From contig WHST01000056.1 in NCBI GenBank assembly GCA_009379955.1, positions 1 through 39,669 on the forward strand: a stretch of 39,669 nucleotides of DNA, written 5' to 3'. Within the stretch, counting starts at the first letter, position 1, and each line of letters starts with the position of its first letter. This stretch comes from Streptosporangiales bacterium. Lineage in GTDB: Bacteria > Actinomycetota > Actinomycetes > Streptosporangiales > WHST01. The position numbers and the translations under genes were made by a program. The notes under the pieces were generated by a model that had not been told where the DNA came from, ran no database searches, and worked only from the letters and a program-made list of their open reading frames with translations. This document shows positions 1-8,097 of the stretch, one piece after another.

Positions 1-71
1 AGCCCGCCGAGCATCTCCGCAGCGAACGCCACCAGCCGCGGCCTGACCTGGTCCATCTCCTCCGGGGTCAC
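1..71 (-). CDS. IS701-like transposase, N-terminal fragment (cut by window edge)
   Basis: The minus strand from a GTG at 71 reads VTPEEMDQVRPRL, then VAFAAEMLGG, and runs off the left edge. From memory this matches the N-terminus of actinobacterial IS701-family transposases (TPEEL-x-x-VRxRLxAFAAE-x-F). Those are DDE transposases of about 400 residues, and the catalytic part would lie outside the window. A second possible start is the ATG at 56, preceded by GGAGGAG. I see no clear terminal inverted repeat between 72 and 148, so the element boundary is undefined. The family call rests on only about 23 residues. Confidence 0.5.
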   Translation of the reverse strand, partial: MTPEEMDQVRPRLVAFAAEMLGG

Positions 72-148
72 GGATCAGAACACGACCACATCACGAGCCG
101 GATCAGCGGTAGCGACACACGTAACAAAGTACTACTAGTCTTCCGTTC

Positions 149-952
149 ATGCCCGAGGGCGACACCGTCTGGCTCTCCGCGCGGCGAATGCACGACGCCT
201 TCGCCGGCCGCGGACTCGTGCGCTCCGACTTCCGTGTGCCGCGGCACGCGACCGCCGACCTGACCGGCAGGACGGTCGAGGAGGTCCTCGCGCGCGGCAA
301 GCACATGCTGACCAGGGTCGAGGGCGACGTCACGCTGCACACCCACTTCCGGATGGACGGGAGCTGGCACCTGCACCCTCCTGGCACCCGCTGGCGGCGT
401 CCCGGCCACCAGGCCAGGATCGTGCTGGCGAACGAGGAGTGGGAGGCCGTCGGTTTCTCGTTGCACGACGTCAGGCTCGTCCGGCGCAGCGCGGAGGAAC
501 GCCTCGTCGGCCACCTGGGGCCCGACCTGCTCGGGCCCGACTGGGACCTCGCCGAGGCCGTGCGCCGGCTACGCGCCGCACCGCACAGGGACGTCGGCCT
601 CGCCCTGCTCGACCAGCGCAACCTGGCCGGCATCGGGAACTTGTACCGCACCGAGGTCCTGTTCCTGCACGGCACCTCGCCGTGGACGTCCGTCGGCGAC
701 GTGGTCGACCTCGACCGGCTGGTCTCGCGTGCCCGCGATCTGCTGCTGCTCAACCGGGACGACTGGCCACAGGTCACGACCGGCGACTCACGGCGGGGCC
801 AGCACCACTGGGTCTTCGAGCGTGCGGGACGTCCGTGTCGGCGGTGCGGCGCGACGATCCGTACGGCACGGCAGGGTAACGCCCCCGACGACCGCGTGAC
901 GTACTGGTGTCCGTCGTGCCAACAGGGCCCCGCGGCAACGAACCGTTCCTAG
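149..952 (+). CDS. nei: Nei/Fpg-family DNA glycosylase (endonuclease VIII-like)
   Basis: This 267-residue base-excision repair enzyme removes oxidised bases and nicks the DNA at the resulting abasic site. The mature N-terminus is Pro-Glu (MPEGDT), the catalytic imine-forming proline and its glutamate partner. A helix-two-turn-helix region containing LLDQRNLAGIGNLYRTE lies near residues 150-170. The C-terminus carries a four-cysteine zinc finger (CRRC about 16 residues before CPSC). The length is normal for actinobacterial Nei1/Nei2 proteins. No Shine-Dalgarno is visible; a possible -10 (TAGTCT, 136-141) ends seven bases before the ATG, so the transcript may be leaderless. Nei rather than Fpg/MutM is inferred from the MPEGDTVW start. 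It lies next to a transposase fragment and is transcribed away from it. Confidence 0.9.
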   Translation: MPEGDTVWLSARRMHDAFAGRGLVRSDFRVPRHATADLTGRTVEEVLARGKHMLTRVEGDVTLHTHFRMDGSWHLHPPGTRWRRPGHQARIVLANEEWEAVGFSLHDVRLVRRSAEERLVGHLGPDLLGPDWDLAEAVRRLRAAPHRDVGLALLDQRNLAGIGNLYRTEVLFLHGTSPWTSVGDVVDLDRLVSRARDLLLLNRDDWPQVTTGDSRRGQHHWVFERAGRPCRRCGATIRTARQGNAPDDRVTYWCPSCQQGPAATNRS

Positions 953-962
953 TCGATTTAGA

Positions 963-977
963 TACCCCCTTGGGGTA
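963..977. promoter_or_regulatory. CsoR/RcnR/FrmR-like operator palindrome
   Basis: TACCCC-CTT-GGGGTA is a perfect 6-bp inverted repeat with a 3-bp spacer, followed closely by CCGGGTAT (978-985). It lies in the 90-bp gap upstream of the membrane protein at 1043 and just after nei stops. CsoR-family (DUF156) copper or formaldehyde repressors bind operators of the form TACCC-spacer-GGGTA. A possible -10 (TATTCT, 983-988) overlaps the right flank, which would suit repression. No csoR gene is visible nearby, so the regulator would act in trans. Confidence 0.5.
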
Positions 978-1042
978 CCGGGTATTCTGTGCTACGTTCC
1001 GTCTTGCCCGAACGAGAGCGTTCCTGATCCTGGGAGACAGCG

Positions 1043-1606
1043 ATGACCGCACAGACGACCTCCACCACACGTCCCCACCCCTTGCTTCGTCGATGGCCTG
1101 TGCTGGCCGGGCTCGCGTTCACCGCGCTCGTCGCCTTCGACATGGCCGCCGGCATGGACCTCGCGCCGGTACTGGCCGCGTCGGCGGTGGTCTACCTGGG
1201 CACGGCGGCGTTACGGAAGCCCGTCGCGGCCTGGCCGATATTCTTCGCCACCGTCGTCATCATCACCGTGGGGAAGTTCGCCGGCTTCGACCCGACCTGG
1301 GTCGTGCTGGGTGCGGGCGTCCTCCTGCTGGGTTACGGCCTGGTGCGCGGCGCGCTGCGTCCCGCGTCAGGACTGCCGCTGCAGACGCTCGGCCTGCTCG
1401 GCTTCGGTGCCGCCGCCGCGATCGCGCTGTACGTCAACCCGGTGTTCGGCGGCTACCTGGTGGCGGTCGGCCTGCTCGGCCACGCGGCGTGGGACCTCTA
1501 CCACCACAGGACCAACAAGGTCGTGGTCCGCTCACTCGCCGAGTTCTGCCTCGTCCTCGACACCGCCCTGGCCGTGACGATCATCGTCGTGACCGCGACG
1601 GCCTGA
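1043..1606 (+). CDS. Small integral membrane protein, unknown function
   Basis: The 187-residue protein is hydrophobic throughout, with about six candidate membrane helices from residue 17 to the end (for example LAGLAFTALVAFDMAAG, PIFFATVVIITV, VVLGAGVLLLGYGLV). The only polar landmark is WDLYHHRTNKVV before the last helix, which could bind metal but is not a motif I recognise. The start is supported by GGGAGA eight bases upstream of the ATG. The upstream palindrome at 963-977 suggests control by a CsoR/FrmR-type repressor, so a role in metal or aldehyde stress is possible; that is inference from the operator only. The gene converges on the minus-strand gene ending at 1609, with a two-base gap and no room for a separate terminator. 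Confidence 0.75.
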   Translation: MTAQTTSTTRPHPLLRRWPVLAGLAFTALVAFDMAAGMDLAPVLAASAVVYLGTAALRKPVAAWPIFFATVVIITVGKFAGFDPTWVVLGAGVLLLGYGLVRGALRPASGLPLQTLGLLGFGAAAAIALYVNPVFGGYLVAVGLLGHAAWDLYHHRTNKVVVRSLAEFCLVLDTALAVTIIVVTATA

Positions 1607-1608
1607 CG

Positions 1609-2481
1609 CTAGAGCCCGGCCTGCCGCCAGGAGCGGGGGGACGGGGCCACCCGCAGGCGCTCGACGAGCGACGGGCCGCGGCCGGCCTCGGGGCCGACCC
1701 CGTAACGACCCAGGCCGGTGCGCAGGACGGAGAGCCCGGCCATGCCGGGGAGTGCGGCGATCCGACCGTCGATCTGCGCGATGCGACCGTTGCCCGTCTC
1801 ACCGCCCAGCAGGTAGCCGAACACCAGCGCCGTCTCCTGCCGGGGGTGGATGCTCGAGCCGAGCGGCCCCCACAGGGTCCTGAGTGCGAGCCGCGAGATC
1901 CGGCGGGCCCGCGCGGAGCGGGCGAGCCGGGACTTCGCCTGGTCCTCGTAGAACGCCGAGTGCTGGGCGCGCTGCTCACGCACCCGACCGAGCAGGGTGG
2001 CCAGCACGGGATGGTCGTCGACCTCGAGGATGCGGTCGTACGCGACCTGGGTCGACCACTCGTTGATCGCTCCCCAGGTCATGTGCACCGCGGTGATGTC
2101 GTCACCGATCACGTTCGCCAGCATCGAGCGGTAGACGGGCGCCATGCTGTCGCGCCAGCCGAGCGACGAGCGCATGCGCTGGATGAGCGCGTTGTCGATC
2201 GTGATGCCGTGCGCGCGCAGGACGCTGGCCACGCCCTCGCTGTGCCAGAAGTTCTCGTACGTCCACCGGGTGAGGAACGCCGTCGCCGTCGCGTCTTTGT
2301 GCGTCGGGGTGATCAGCAGGTCGCGCAGGTAGCAGATGGTGTGGCGTTCGACGTCGAACATGTAGCGCAGGGCGCGCAGCGTCGGGTTGCGCAGCGGGCG
2401 TCTCGCGAACGCGTCGTAGTCGAGATCCTCGTACGCGACGCGGGTGAAGCCGTGCACGCCGGGATCGATATCGAAGGCCAT
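1609..2481 (-). CDS. Helical protein of unknown function downstream of clgR (possible diiron/ferritin-like fold)
   Basis: The 290-residue protein is largely helical. It has acidic and His residues spaced on successive helices: FDVERHTICYL (about 43-53), FWHSEG (about 73-78), INEWSTQVAYDRI (about 138-150) and REQRAQHSAFYEDQ (about 168-181). That pattern of four helices each with Glu/His resembles ferritin-like diiron proteins such as acyl-ACP desaturases, but the canonical ExxH pair is not clear. The C-terminal 90 residues are less conserved-looking. It starts 12 bases after the clgR stop, so it is probably co-transcribed with it. No strong Shine-Dalgarno is visible. The protein may be a stress-linked ClgR operon partner; function is unassigned. 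Confidence 0.75.
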   Translation of the reverse strand: MAFDIDPGVHGFTRVAYEDLDYDAFARRPLRNPTLRALRYMFDVERHTICYLRDLLITPTHKDATATAFLTRWTYENFWHSEGVASVLRAHGITIDNALIQRMRSSLGWRDSMAPVYRSMLANVIGDDITAVHMTWGAINEWSTQVAYDRILEVDDHPVLATLLGRVREQRAQHSAFYEDQAKSRLARSARARRISRLALRTLWGPLGSSIHPRQETALVFGYLLGGETGNGRIAQIDGRIAALPGMAGLSVLRTGLGRYGVGPEAGRGPSLVERLRVAPSPRSWRQAGL

Positions 2482-2493
2482 GGCCGGGCCGGG

Positions 2494-2802
2494 CTACGCG
2501 GCGACGCTGGCGAACGGTGCCTGCGGGGCACCGGTGCCTGCGATGGCACCCGGGACCTCGGCGACGGGGGTCTCCTCGAGCGCCAGCAGGGAGCTGGTGT
2601 CACGGAGCACCTCGGACAGGCGCACCCCCAGCGCGAAGCAGATGGCCGCGAGCAGCTCGGAGGACGCTTCCTTCTGGCCGCGCTCGACCTCGGAGAGGTA
2701 CCCGAGGGACACGCGCGCGGAACTCGACACCTCGCGGAGGGTGCGGCCTTGACGCATCCGGTGCTGGCGCAGCACGTCTCCGATTATCTGGCGAAGCAGC
2801 AT
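2494..2802 (-). CDS. clgR: ClgR-type HTH transcriptional activator of Clp protease genes
   Basis: The 102-residue protein is an XRE-type helix-turn-helix regulator. Residues 1-70 read [15 protein letters not shown], then [20 protein letters not shown] and [17 protein letters not shown], almost the signature sequence of actinobacterial ClgR. ClgR activates clpP and clpC genes and stress genes, and is itself turned over by Clp proteases. The C-terminus ends in small hydrophobic residues (FASVAA); a degradable AA end is typical of Streptomyces ClgR. The chosen ATG at 2802 is preceded by GGAGGGAGG; the reading frame continues further upstream but without family similarity. It follows cinA by about 100 bases, the usual actinobacterial order rimO-pgsA-cinA-clgR. 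Confidence 0.93.
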   Translation of the reverse strand: MLLRQIIGDVLRQHRMRQGRTLREVSSSARVSLGYLSEVERGQKEASSELLAAICFALGVRLSEVLRDTSSLLALEETPVAEVPGAIAGTGAPQAPFASVAA

Positions 2803-2904
2803 GGGCGACGTCCCTCCCTCCGGTCCGGTGGTTGCAGCGGTCCTCACGACTCCACCGTATACGCCCCGGCCGTCACATGGAGCACCAGAGGCGCTGCTCA
2901 TCTG

Positions 2905-3375
2905 TCAGCGAACAACCGCGAGGAGCAGATCAAAGGCAACGCGGGCGGCCTCGTCGCGTATTCCCGCCCGGTCGGTGGCCGTGATCGCGGGCGAGTCGAC
3001 CGTGAGCCCGGCCGGCCCGTCGACGGCGACGTGCAGGGTGCCCGGTGCCTTGCCGTCCTGCGGGTCGGGGCCGGCGACCCCGGTGAGCGCGAGCCCGTAG
3101 GTCGCGCCCAGCAGCGACCGCACGCCCGTGGCCATCTGCCCGGCCACCTCGGGATGGACCGCGCCCTCCCGCTCGAGCAGGCCGGCGTCGACGCCGAGCA
3201 CGGACGCCTTGACGTCGGTCGCGTACGCGATCACGCCGCCGCGGAACGCATCGGAGGCACCGGGAACGGCGGTCAACTGCATGCCGACGAGGCCACCGGT
3301 CAACGACTCCGCGATGGCCACGGTGGCGTCGTTCAACCGGAGCGCCGCGAGCACGCGGGTGGGACGGTCGATCAC
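2905..3375 (-). CDS. cinA: CinA C-terminal domain protein (nicotinamide-nucleotide amidohydrolase, PncC type)
   Basis: The 156-residue protein corresponds to the C-terminal half of CinA alone. PncC-type enzymes deamidate nicotinamide mononucleotide to nicotinate mononucleotide in pyridine nucleotide salvage. The hallmark AESLTGGL occurs near residues 20-27, GGVIAYATDVK near 51-61, and TGVAGPDPQDGKAPGT near 105-120. The N-terminal molybdopterin-binding-like domain of full CinA (about 400 residues) is absent, as is usual in actinomycetes. The GTG start at 3375 overlaps the pgsA TGA stop (GTGA), so the two are translationally coupled. Confidence 0.92.
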   Translation of the reverse strand: MIDRPTRVLAALRLNDATVAIAESLTGGLVGMQLTAVPGASDAFRGGVIAYATDVKASVLGVDAGLLEREGAVHPEVAGQMATGVRSLLGATYGLALTGVAGPDPQDGKAPGTLHVAVDGPAGLTVDSPAITATDRAGIRDEAARVAFDLLLAVVR

Positions 3376-3974
3376 TGCTCGGTTGCCTGCCGGCGCAGCC
3401 GAAGTGCCCGCCACAGGTAGTCGACGCCGGTCGCGACCGTGACGACGACGGCGCCGCCCATCACGACCCACCTGCCGATGTCGAGGCCGAGCCACTCCAG
3501 CGGCAGGATGAACAGGGCGATCGCCACGATCTGCAGGACGGTCTTGAGCTTGCCGCCCTTGCTCGCCGCGATCACGCCGTGCCGGATCACCCAGAACCGC
3601 AGCAGCGTCACACCGACCTCGCGCACCATGATCACGATGGTCACCCACCACCACAGCTCGCCGATGAGCGAGAGACCGACGAGCGCCATGCCCATCAGCG
3701 CCTTGTCGGCGATCGGGTCGGCGATCTTGCCGAAGTCGGTGATCAGATCGCGGCGCCTGGCGAGCTCGCCGTCAAGGTGGTCGGTGAACGACGCCAGCAG
3801 GAAGACCACCAGGGCTCCGAGGCGCCACCCCATGCCGGGCTGCAGCAGCATCCAGCCGAACACGGGCACGAGCAGGATGCGCAGGACCGTCACCGCGTTG
3901 GCCAGGTTGACGATCGGGACGGGCCTGGCCGGCTCGGGGCGACCCTCGAGCGGGTCGGCGTTCGCGGGACTCAC
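3372..3974 (-). CDS. pgsA: CDP-diacylglycerol-glycerol-3-phosphate 3-phosphatidyltransferase
   Basis: The 200-residue membrane enzyme transfers a phosphatidyl group from CDP-diacylglycerol to glycerol-3-phosphate, the committed step towards phosphatidylglycerol and cardiolipin. The CDP-alcohol phosphotransferase motif D-x2-DG-x2-AR-x8-G-x3-D-x3-D is complete at about residues 66-91 ([10 protein letters not shown], then [11 protein letters not shown]). About five to six membrane helices are visible. The GTG start at 3974 overlaps the rimO stop (GTGA). The substrate assignment among CDP-alcohol transferases rests on the rimO-pgsA-cinA context and on the [16 protein letters not shown] start. Confidence 0.93.
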   Translation of the reverse strand: MSPANADPLEGRPEPARPVPIVNLANAVTVLRILLVPVFGWMLLQPGMGWRLGALVVFLLASFTDHLDGELARRRDLITDFGKIADPIADKALMGMALVGLSLIGELWWWVTIVIMVREVGVTLLRFWVIRHGVIAASKGGKLKTVLQIVAIALFILPLEWLGLDIGRWVVMGGAVVVTVATGVDYLWRALRLRRQATEQ

Positions 3975-5449
3975 GGGGCCTCCGCCCGGACTCCGCCGGC
4001 GGCGTCGGCCGTGAGGTCGACGCCCTCGCTGCCGACGACCCGGGCGCGCACGATGTCACCGACCCGTGCGGGGGCGCTCGGTGCTGACTGCCTCCGGCGG
4101 TCTTGCGACAGGCTGACTGTTGTCATGCCATCCACCTCGGGTCCCTGGTGTGCGGCGCAGCCCTCGGCGACCGATCCGTCGGTCGACTCGACGAGCACGT
4201 CGATCTCGTCGCCGACACGCTCCTCGGCCCGCTGGGCCACGAGCTCGTCGACGAGCCCCGCGAGGCGCTCGACGCGTTCGTCGACGACCTCCTGCGGCAG
4301 CTTCTCGTCGTAGCCCACGGCCTCCGTGCCGTCCTCGTCGGAGTAGCCGAACACGCCGATGGCGTCGAGACGCGCGGCGGAGAGGAACTGTTCGAGCAAC
4401 TCGACGTCGTGCTCGGTCTCCCCGGGGAACCCCACGATGACGTTGGTGCGGGCACCGGCGAGTGGCGCTCCCGCGCGGATGCGTGCCAGCAGGTCGAGGA
4501 ACTGCTCACCGTCGCCGAACCGCCTCATCCGCCGCAGCACGCGACCGCTGGCGTGCTGGAACGACAGGTCGAAGTAGGGGGCGAGGCCGTCGGTGGAGGT
4601 CATCACGTCGATGAGCGTCGGCCGCATCTCCGCGGGCTGCAGGTAGCTCACCCGGACGCGCTCGATGCCGTCGACACCGGCCAGCTCGCCGAGTAGCCGC
4701 TCGAGCAGCCTGACGTCGCCGAGGTCCTTGCCGTACGAGGTGGAGTTCTCGCTGACCAGGACGAGCTCGCGCACACCCTCGCCGGCGAGCCAGGCCGCCT
4801 CGTCGAGCAGGTCCTCGGGCCGGCGTGAGACGAAGGCGCCGCGGAACGACGGGATCGCGCAGAACGCGCAGCGCCGGTCGCATCCGGAGGCGATCTTCAG
4901 CGGGGCGATGGGGCCGGAGCCGAGCCGCCGGCGCAGGGTGCGCGGACCGCCGAGCCGGCCGGCGAGACCGACCTCGGTGTCGCGGTCGGCGACCGACCGG
5001 TGCCCGGGCACGACGGTGCCGGAGCCCTGGCGGTCGACCGGCGTGATGGGCAGCAGCCTGCGCCGGTCCTGCGGCGTGTGCGCGGCGGGCGTACGTCCCG
5101 CGAGGATGTCGTCGAGTCGGACCGCGATGTCCGGATAGTCGTCGAAGCTCAGCACGGCCGCCTCGGGCAGCTCCGCCGCGAGGTCCTTGCCGTACCGCTC
5201 CGCGAGGCAGCCGACCGCCACCACCCGGGGAGCGTCGTCGGACTCGTCGGCGGCCGCGAGAAGGGTGTCGATGGACTCCTGCTTCGCCGCCTCGACGAAT
5301 CCACAGGTGTTCACGAGTACGGCGTCCGCGCCCGCGGTGTCGTCGACCAGCGACCAGCCGCCGTCCTCCAGGCGGCCGGCGAGCTCCTCGGAGTCGACCT
5401 CGTTGCGGGCACAGCCGAGCGTGATCAGGGCTACGCGTCGGTCAGGCAC
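3971..5449 (-). CDS. rimO: Ribosomal protein uS12 methylthiotransferase RimO
   Basis: The 492-residue radical-SAM enzyme adds a methylthio group to the conserved Asp of ribosomal protein S12. The N-terminal MTTase domain begins [17 protein letters not shown] and contains [14 protein letters not shown]. The radical-SAM CxxxCxxC cluster is [15 protein letters not shown], and a TRAM-like domain ends the protein. A poorly conserved segment between MTTase and SAM domains, as seen here, is common in actinomycete RimO. No in-frame ATG precedes the conserved start; I chose the GTG at 5449. A small inverted repeat (GCGTAG-AGC-CTACGC, 5452-5466) sits exactly where the ribosome would bind. The gene starts 56 bases after the sigma/anti-sigma gene stops. 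Confidence 0.93.
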   Translation of the reverse strand: MPDRRVALITLGCARNEVDSEELAGRLEDGGWSLVDDTAGADAVLVNTCGFVEAAKQESIDTLLAAADESDDAPRVVAVGCLAERYGKDLAAELPEAAVLSFDDYPDIAVRLDDILAGRTPAAHTPQDRRRLLPITPVDRQGSGTVVPGHRSVADRDTEVGLAGRLGGPRTLRRRLGSGPIAPLKIASGCDRRCAFCAIPSFRGAFVSRRPEDLLDEAAWLAGEGVRELVLVSENSTSYGKDLGDVRLLERLLGELAGVDGIERVRVSYLQPAEMRPTLIDVMTSTDGLAPYFDLSFQHASGRVLRRMRRFGDGEQFLDLLARIRAGAPLAGARTNVIVGFPGETEHDVELLEQFLSAARLDAIGVFGYSDEDGTEAVGYDEKLPQEVVDERVERLAGLVDELVAQRAEERVGDEIDVLVESTDGSVAEGCAAHQGPEVDGMTTVSLSQDRRRQSAPSAPARVGDIVRARVVGSEGVDLTADAAGGVRAEAP

Positions 5450-5505
5450 AGGCGTAGAGCCTACGCGAGGCGGGTAACGACGGTGGCGGGCGGCGGGTGC
5501 GCCGG

Positions 5506-6987
5506 TCAGGGCCGGCCGACCCCGGTCCGGTCGGTACGTCCGTCGATCTCGTCGGTCGGTGACTGGCTCGTGCGCCCCGATCCGCCGAGGCAGACCTGCA
5601 GGATCGGCAGCCGCAGGCAGAGTCCGCGAGGCGGGTCGTCCGGAGGCGGCACCGGCGCCGGCGTCGAGGCTGGTGGCGGTGGCGGCTTGGGCTCCGTCGG
5701 TTCGGTCGGCGGCTTGGGTTCCGACGAGGTCGGCCGTGGCCTGCTCGTGGTCGGCTCGGCGGTGGGCTCCGAGGGCTCGGACTCGACGGGACGGCTCGTC
5801 GGCTCCCTCGACGGCTCCGCGGAGCTGGGCTCGTCGGTCGGCTCCTCCGACGGCGACTTCGTCGTCGCCACCTTGGACGTGCTCGCGCTCGGCTCGCTCG
5901 TCGGCGGCTGCTGCGTACTCGTCCCCGGCTGGCCGGTGCCGCCGCCCGACCCCTGCGCCGTGGGCTGCGCCTGGGGCTCGTCGCGGTCGAACAGGTCGGC
6001 GCCGACGGTCGCCCAGGCGGTCACGCCCAGGCACAGCGCCAGGACGACGGCGACCGCGACGCCGGTGGCCGGGTTGCGGGTGGTCTTGCGCAGCCAGCCC
6101 CAGAAGCCGGGCAGGAAGCCGAGGAACACCCCCGCCTTGCCGGCGGCCGCGAGGTACGGCGTGGCCGCGGTGCCCAGCACGATCGGCGCGAGCAGGAAGC
6201 GGAAGCCGGAGTTGACCTCGACGAGGTCGAGGTAGACGATCCGGCACGCGTCGCACTCGTCGAGGTGCTCACGGACCCGTCCGCTCTCGCGGTTGGCCAG
6301 CTTGTCCCTGACGTACGCGCCGAGCCGCTCGGTGACCCAACGGCACTCCTTGCCCTCGACCGCGGCAAGGTGCTGCTGGAGGTAGAGCTGCCGCAGCCGC
6401 TCCCTGGCGCGGTAGGCGATCGCGGACACGGCGTTGGGGTTGAGCCCGAGGAGCGGCGCGACCTGGGCGGCCGACTCGCCCTCGACCTCGGTGTGCCAGA
6501 GCACCGCCTGCCAGCGCTCGGGCAGGCCGGCGAAGGCGCGGGCGGCGTACGCCTGGTCGAGCTTGCTGACGGCCGGGTCGTCGTCGGCCTGGGGGCGTTC
6601 GTAGTCGGCGACGTCCTCGACGGGCTCGACCTTGGTGCCCGCACGGCCGCGGTCGATGTGGACGCGGCGCATCGTCGTCAGGACGTAGGCGCGGACGGCC
6701 GACTCGGGGCCGCCGCCGGACTTCAACGTGGTGAGCAGGCGGGCGAACGACTCGGCGACGAGGTCGTCGGCCTCGGCATGGTCACGGGTGAGCACCCGGG
6801 CCAGTCGCCTGGCGGCCTCGATGTGTCGCCGGTACACGGCGTCGAACGCCTCGGCGTCGCCGTCGCGGACGGCATCGAGCAGCGCCGCGTCGCTCGGGGC
6901 GTCTGCCATCTCCGCTGCGGCCAGCGCTTCTTCCCGCCGCGCATGCTTCGCGGCAGAGCGCCCGCCATCCCCACCTGTGTCGCTCAT
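5506..6987 (-). CDS. ECF sigma factor fused to zinc-finger anti-sigma, membrane segment and Pro/Thr/Ser-rich tail
   Basis: The 493-residue protein joins a transcription factor to its probable own inhibitor. Sigma region 2 covers about residues 34-112 ([30 protein letters not shown]). Sigma region 4 covers about 148-203 ([36 protein letters not shown]). A zf-HC2-like anti-sigma motif follows with H241, C245 and C248 (HLDECDAC). A membrane helix lies at about 307-327, with further hydrophobic stretches at 264-296. The last 150 residues are Pro/Thr/Ser/Glu-rich and probably outside the cell. Such membrane-tethered ECF sigma proteins are known in actinomycetes. The ATG at 6987 lacks a Shine-Dalgarno but follows a plausible -10, so the mRNA may be leaderless. 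The alternative start is the ATG at 6909. Confidence 0.88.
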   Translation of the reverse strand: MSDTGGDGGRSAAKHARREEALAAAEMADAPSDAALLDAVRDGDAEAFDAVYRRHIEAARRLARVLTRDHAEADDLVAESFARLLTTLKSGGGPESAVRAYVLTTMRRVHIDRGRAGTKVEPVEDVADYERPQADDDPAVSKLDQAYAARAFAGLPERWQAVLWHTEVEGESAAQVAPLLGLNPNAVSAIAYRARERLRQLYLQQHLAAVEGKECRWVTERLGAYVRDKLANRESGRVREHLDECDACRIVYLDLVEVNSGFRFLLAPIVLGTAATPYLAAAGKAGVFLGFLPGFWGWLRKTTRNPATGVAVAVVLALCLGVTAWATVGADLFDRDEPQAQPTAQGSGGGTGQPGTSTQQPPTSEPSASTSKVATTKSPSEEPTDEPSSAEPSREPTSRPVESEPSEPTAEPTTSRPRPTSSEPKPPTEPTEPKPPPPPASTPAPVPPPDDPPRGLCLRLPILQVCLGGSGRTSQSPTDEIDGRTDRTGVGRP

Positions 6988-7030
6988 CGAGACAGAGGAT
7001 ACGGGCCGAGAAAAAAGTTCGGGAAGTTCG
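6988..7030 (-). promoter_or_regulatory. Probable leaderless promoter with tandem boxes upstream of the ECF fusion gene
   Basis: On the minus strand TATCCT (7001-6996) ends eight bases before the ATG at 6987, so transcription could start at or next to the start codon. Upstream, CGAACTTCCCGAACTT (7030-7015) contains two copies of the box CGAACTT nine bases apart, followed by a run of T. GAAC-type -35 elements are typical of ECF promoters, so autoregulation is plausible. Spacing does not fit one standard -35/-10 pair cleanly. Confidence 0.4.
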
Positions 7031-7349
7031 CGTCATAGTCCGCGGCCCACGCCGTCTCCCCCGTAACGCACGGCTCCGGCCCTATCGGCCGAACCGTACG
7101 TGTCGGTCGATGGGGGTCGGCCGAGCGAGCTGTCGCGCCCCAAGGGGGGAAGGGGCCGGCAGGTGCCAGCGGTGCTGGCGCACCTGGGCCCCGCTGGGGG
7201 GCGGGGCTCAGGTCTCCTCACCGCTTGCTGTTACCGGGGGAGAGAAGGGGTACGTGGACCGGCGCTGCGTGACCGCGACGTCCCAACGGGGGCGACGTCG
7301 GGGTCCCGCACGCCCTTCCGCGGCCGGCCAAACGGCTATCACGGCCGAT
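7031..7349. other. Intergenic region between divergent genes with strong nested hairpins
   Basis: This 319-base stretch has no convincing gene. It is strongly structured: GGTGCCAGC (7162-7170) pairs with GCTGGCGCACC (7174-7184, two-base bulge). CCTGGGCCCCGC (7183-7194) pairs with GCGGGGCTCAGG (7201-7212, one mismatch). The two stems share bases 7183-7184, so their ends compete. TCTCC (7213-7217) can pair with GGAGA (7239-7243). An imperfect hairpin also lies near 7067-7100. No motif of SRP RNA, RNase P RNA, tmRNA or a riboswitch that I know is present. It may be an untranslated leader or a small RNA. Confidence 0.4.
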
Positions 7350-8087
7350 ATGACGACACTCCGGACCGCCTGGCGGAACGAGTCGCTCGTCCGCGGCTGG
7401 CGCCTGCCGGAGGACTGGTGGACGTCGCAGGTCGACGCGATCCTGTCCGCGGTGATCGCCGAGGAGCCCCTGGGCGACGGCTGCGCCGCCCTCGCCGCGG
7501 CCCGCGCGGAGGCCGGCGTCGGCCTGCCGGAGGGCTACGACGACCTCTGGGCGCTGTTCTCCGTCCTGCACCGGATTCCGCCCGCACCGCTCGTGCGGCG
7601 ATTTGCCGAGTCATACGTTGAGTCAGCACCGTCGGGCATTTTGTGTACGGAGAGTATCGATCCTCTCACCGGCCTACTGCCCGTCGAGTACCTGCGCGCC
7701 CGGCTGGGCGAGGTCTACCGCGAGGCGACGGCGGCCGCGACCGAGGCGCGTACGCGGCACGGCCTGGTCAGCGTCCGGTTCGCCGCCCTGCCGATCGGGT
7801 GGGAGAACGTCACCTGGCGGCTCGCCGTCGGCCGGATCCTGCGGACGGCGTTCGCCCGTGGGGAGACGATCGCCGAGATCGGCCCCACGGTGGTCGGCGT
7901 CCTCACCCGCCGCGAGACCGCGGTCTCCGAAGGGGCGCTGACGGTCGACCTGCGAGCCACCGTCGACTGCGACGTCGACGTGCGCCGGCTCGGGTTGCCC
8001 GCGACGTTGCCCGGCGCCCTCATGCTGCTCGACGTCCTCGCCGAGCCCGACACGTCCCATGTCTCCCGAACGAAGCCCCACGATTGA
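7350..8087 (+). CDS. Degenerate GGDEF-domain protein
   Basis: The 245-residue protein has a helical N-terminal half (residues 1-100) and a C-terminal half resembling a GGDEF (diguanylate cyclase) fold. The fold's opening motif is clear: DPLTGL at residues 104-109, followed by a long helix. The active-site turn is replaced: where GGDEF should stand the sequence reads IGPTVVG (177-183), so cyclase activity is not expected. Such inactive proteins may bind nucleotide or act as structural or regulatory partners. The ATG at 7350 lacks a Shine-Dalgarno; TATCAC (7337-7342) could be a -10 for a leaderless transcript. The open frame extends upstream to about 7110 without meaningful sequence. It heads the plus-strand block leading to the WXG100 genes. 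Confidence 0.75.
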   Translation: MTTLRTAWRNESLVRGWRLPEDWWTSQVDAILSAVIAEEPLGDGCAALAAARAEAGVGLPEGYDDLWALFSVLHRIPPAPLVRRFAESYVESAPSGILCTESIDPLTGLLPVEYLRARLGEVYREATAAATEARTRHGLVSVRFAALPIGWENVTWRLAVGRILRTAFARGETIAEIGPTVVGVLTRRETAVSEGALTVDLRATVDCDVDVRRLGLPATLPGALMLLDVLAEPDTSHVSRTKPHD

Positions 8088-8097
8088 GGTGAGCGCC

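Noticed and set aside
907..3420. Long plus-strand open frame across the membrane protein, the helical protein, clgR and cinA
   Set aside because: It is a GC-rich shadow frame: Arg/Gly/Asp/His-rich with no domain, and it runs over well-identified genes on both strands.
7100..7349. SRP RNA, RNase P RNA, tmRNA, T-box or known riboswitch in the structured intergenic region
   Set aside because: None of their conserved sequence blocks is present, so only an unspecified structured element is reported.
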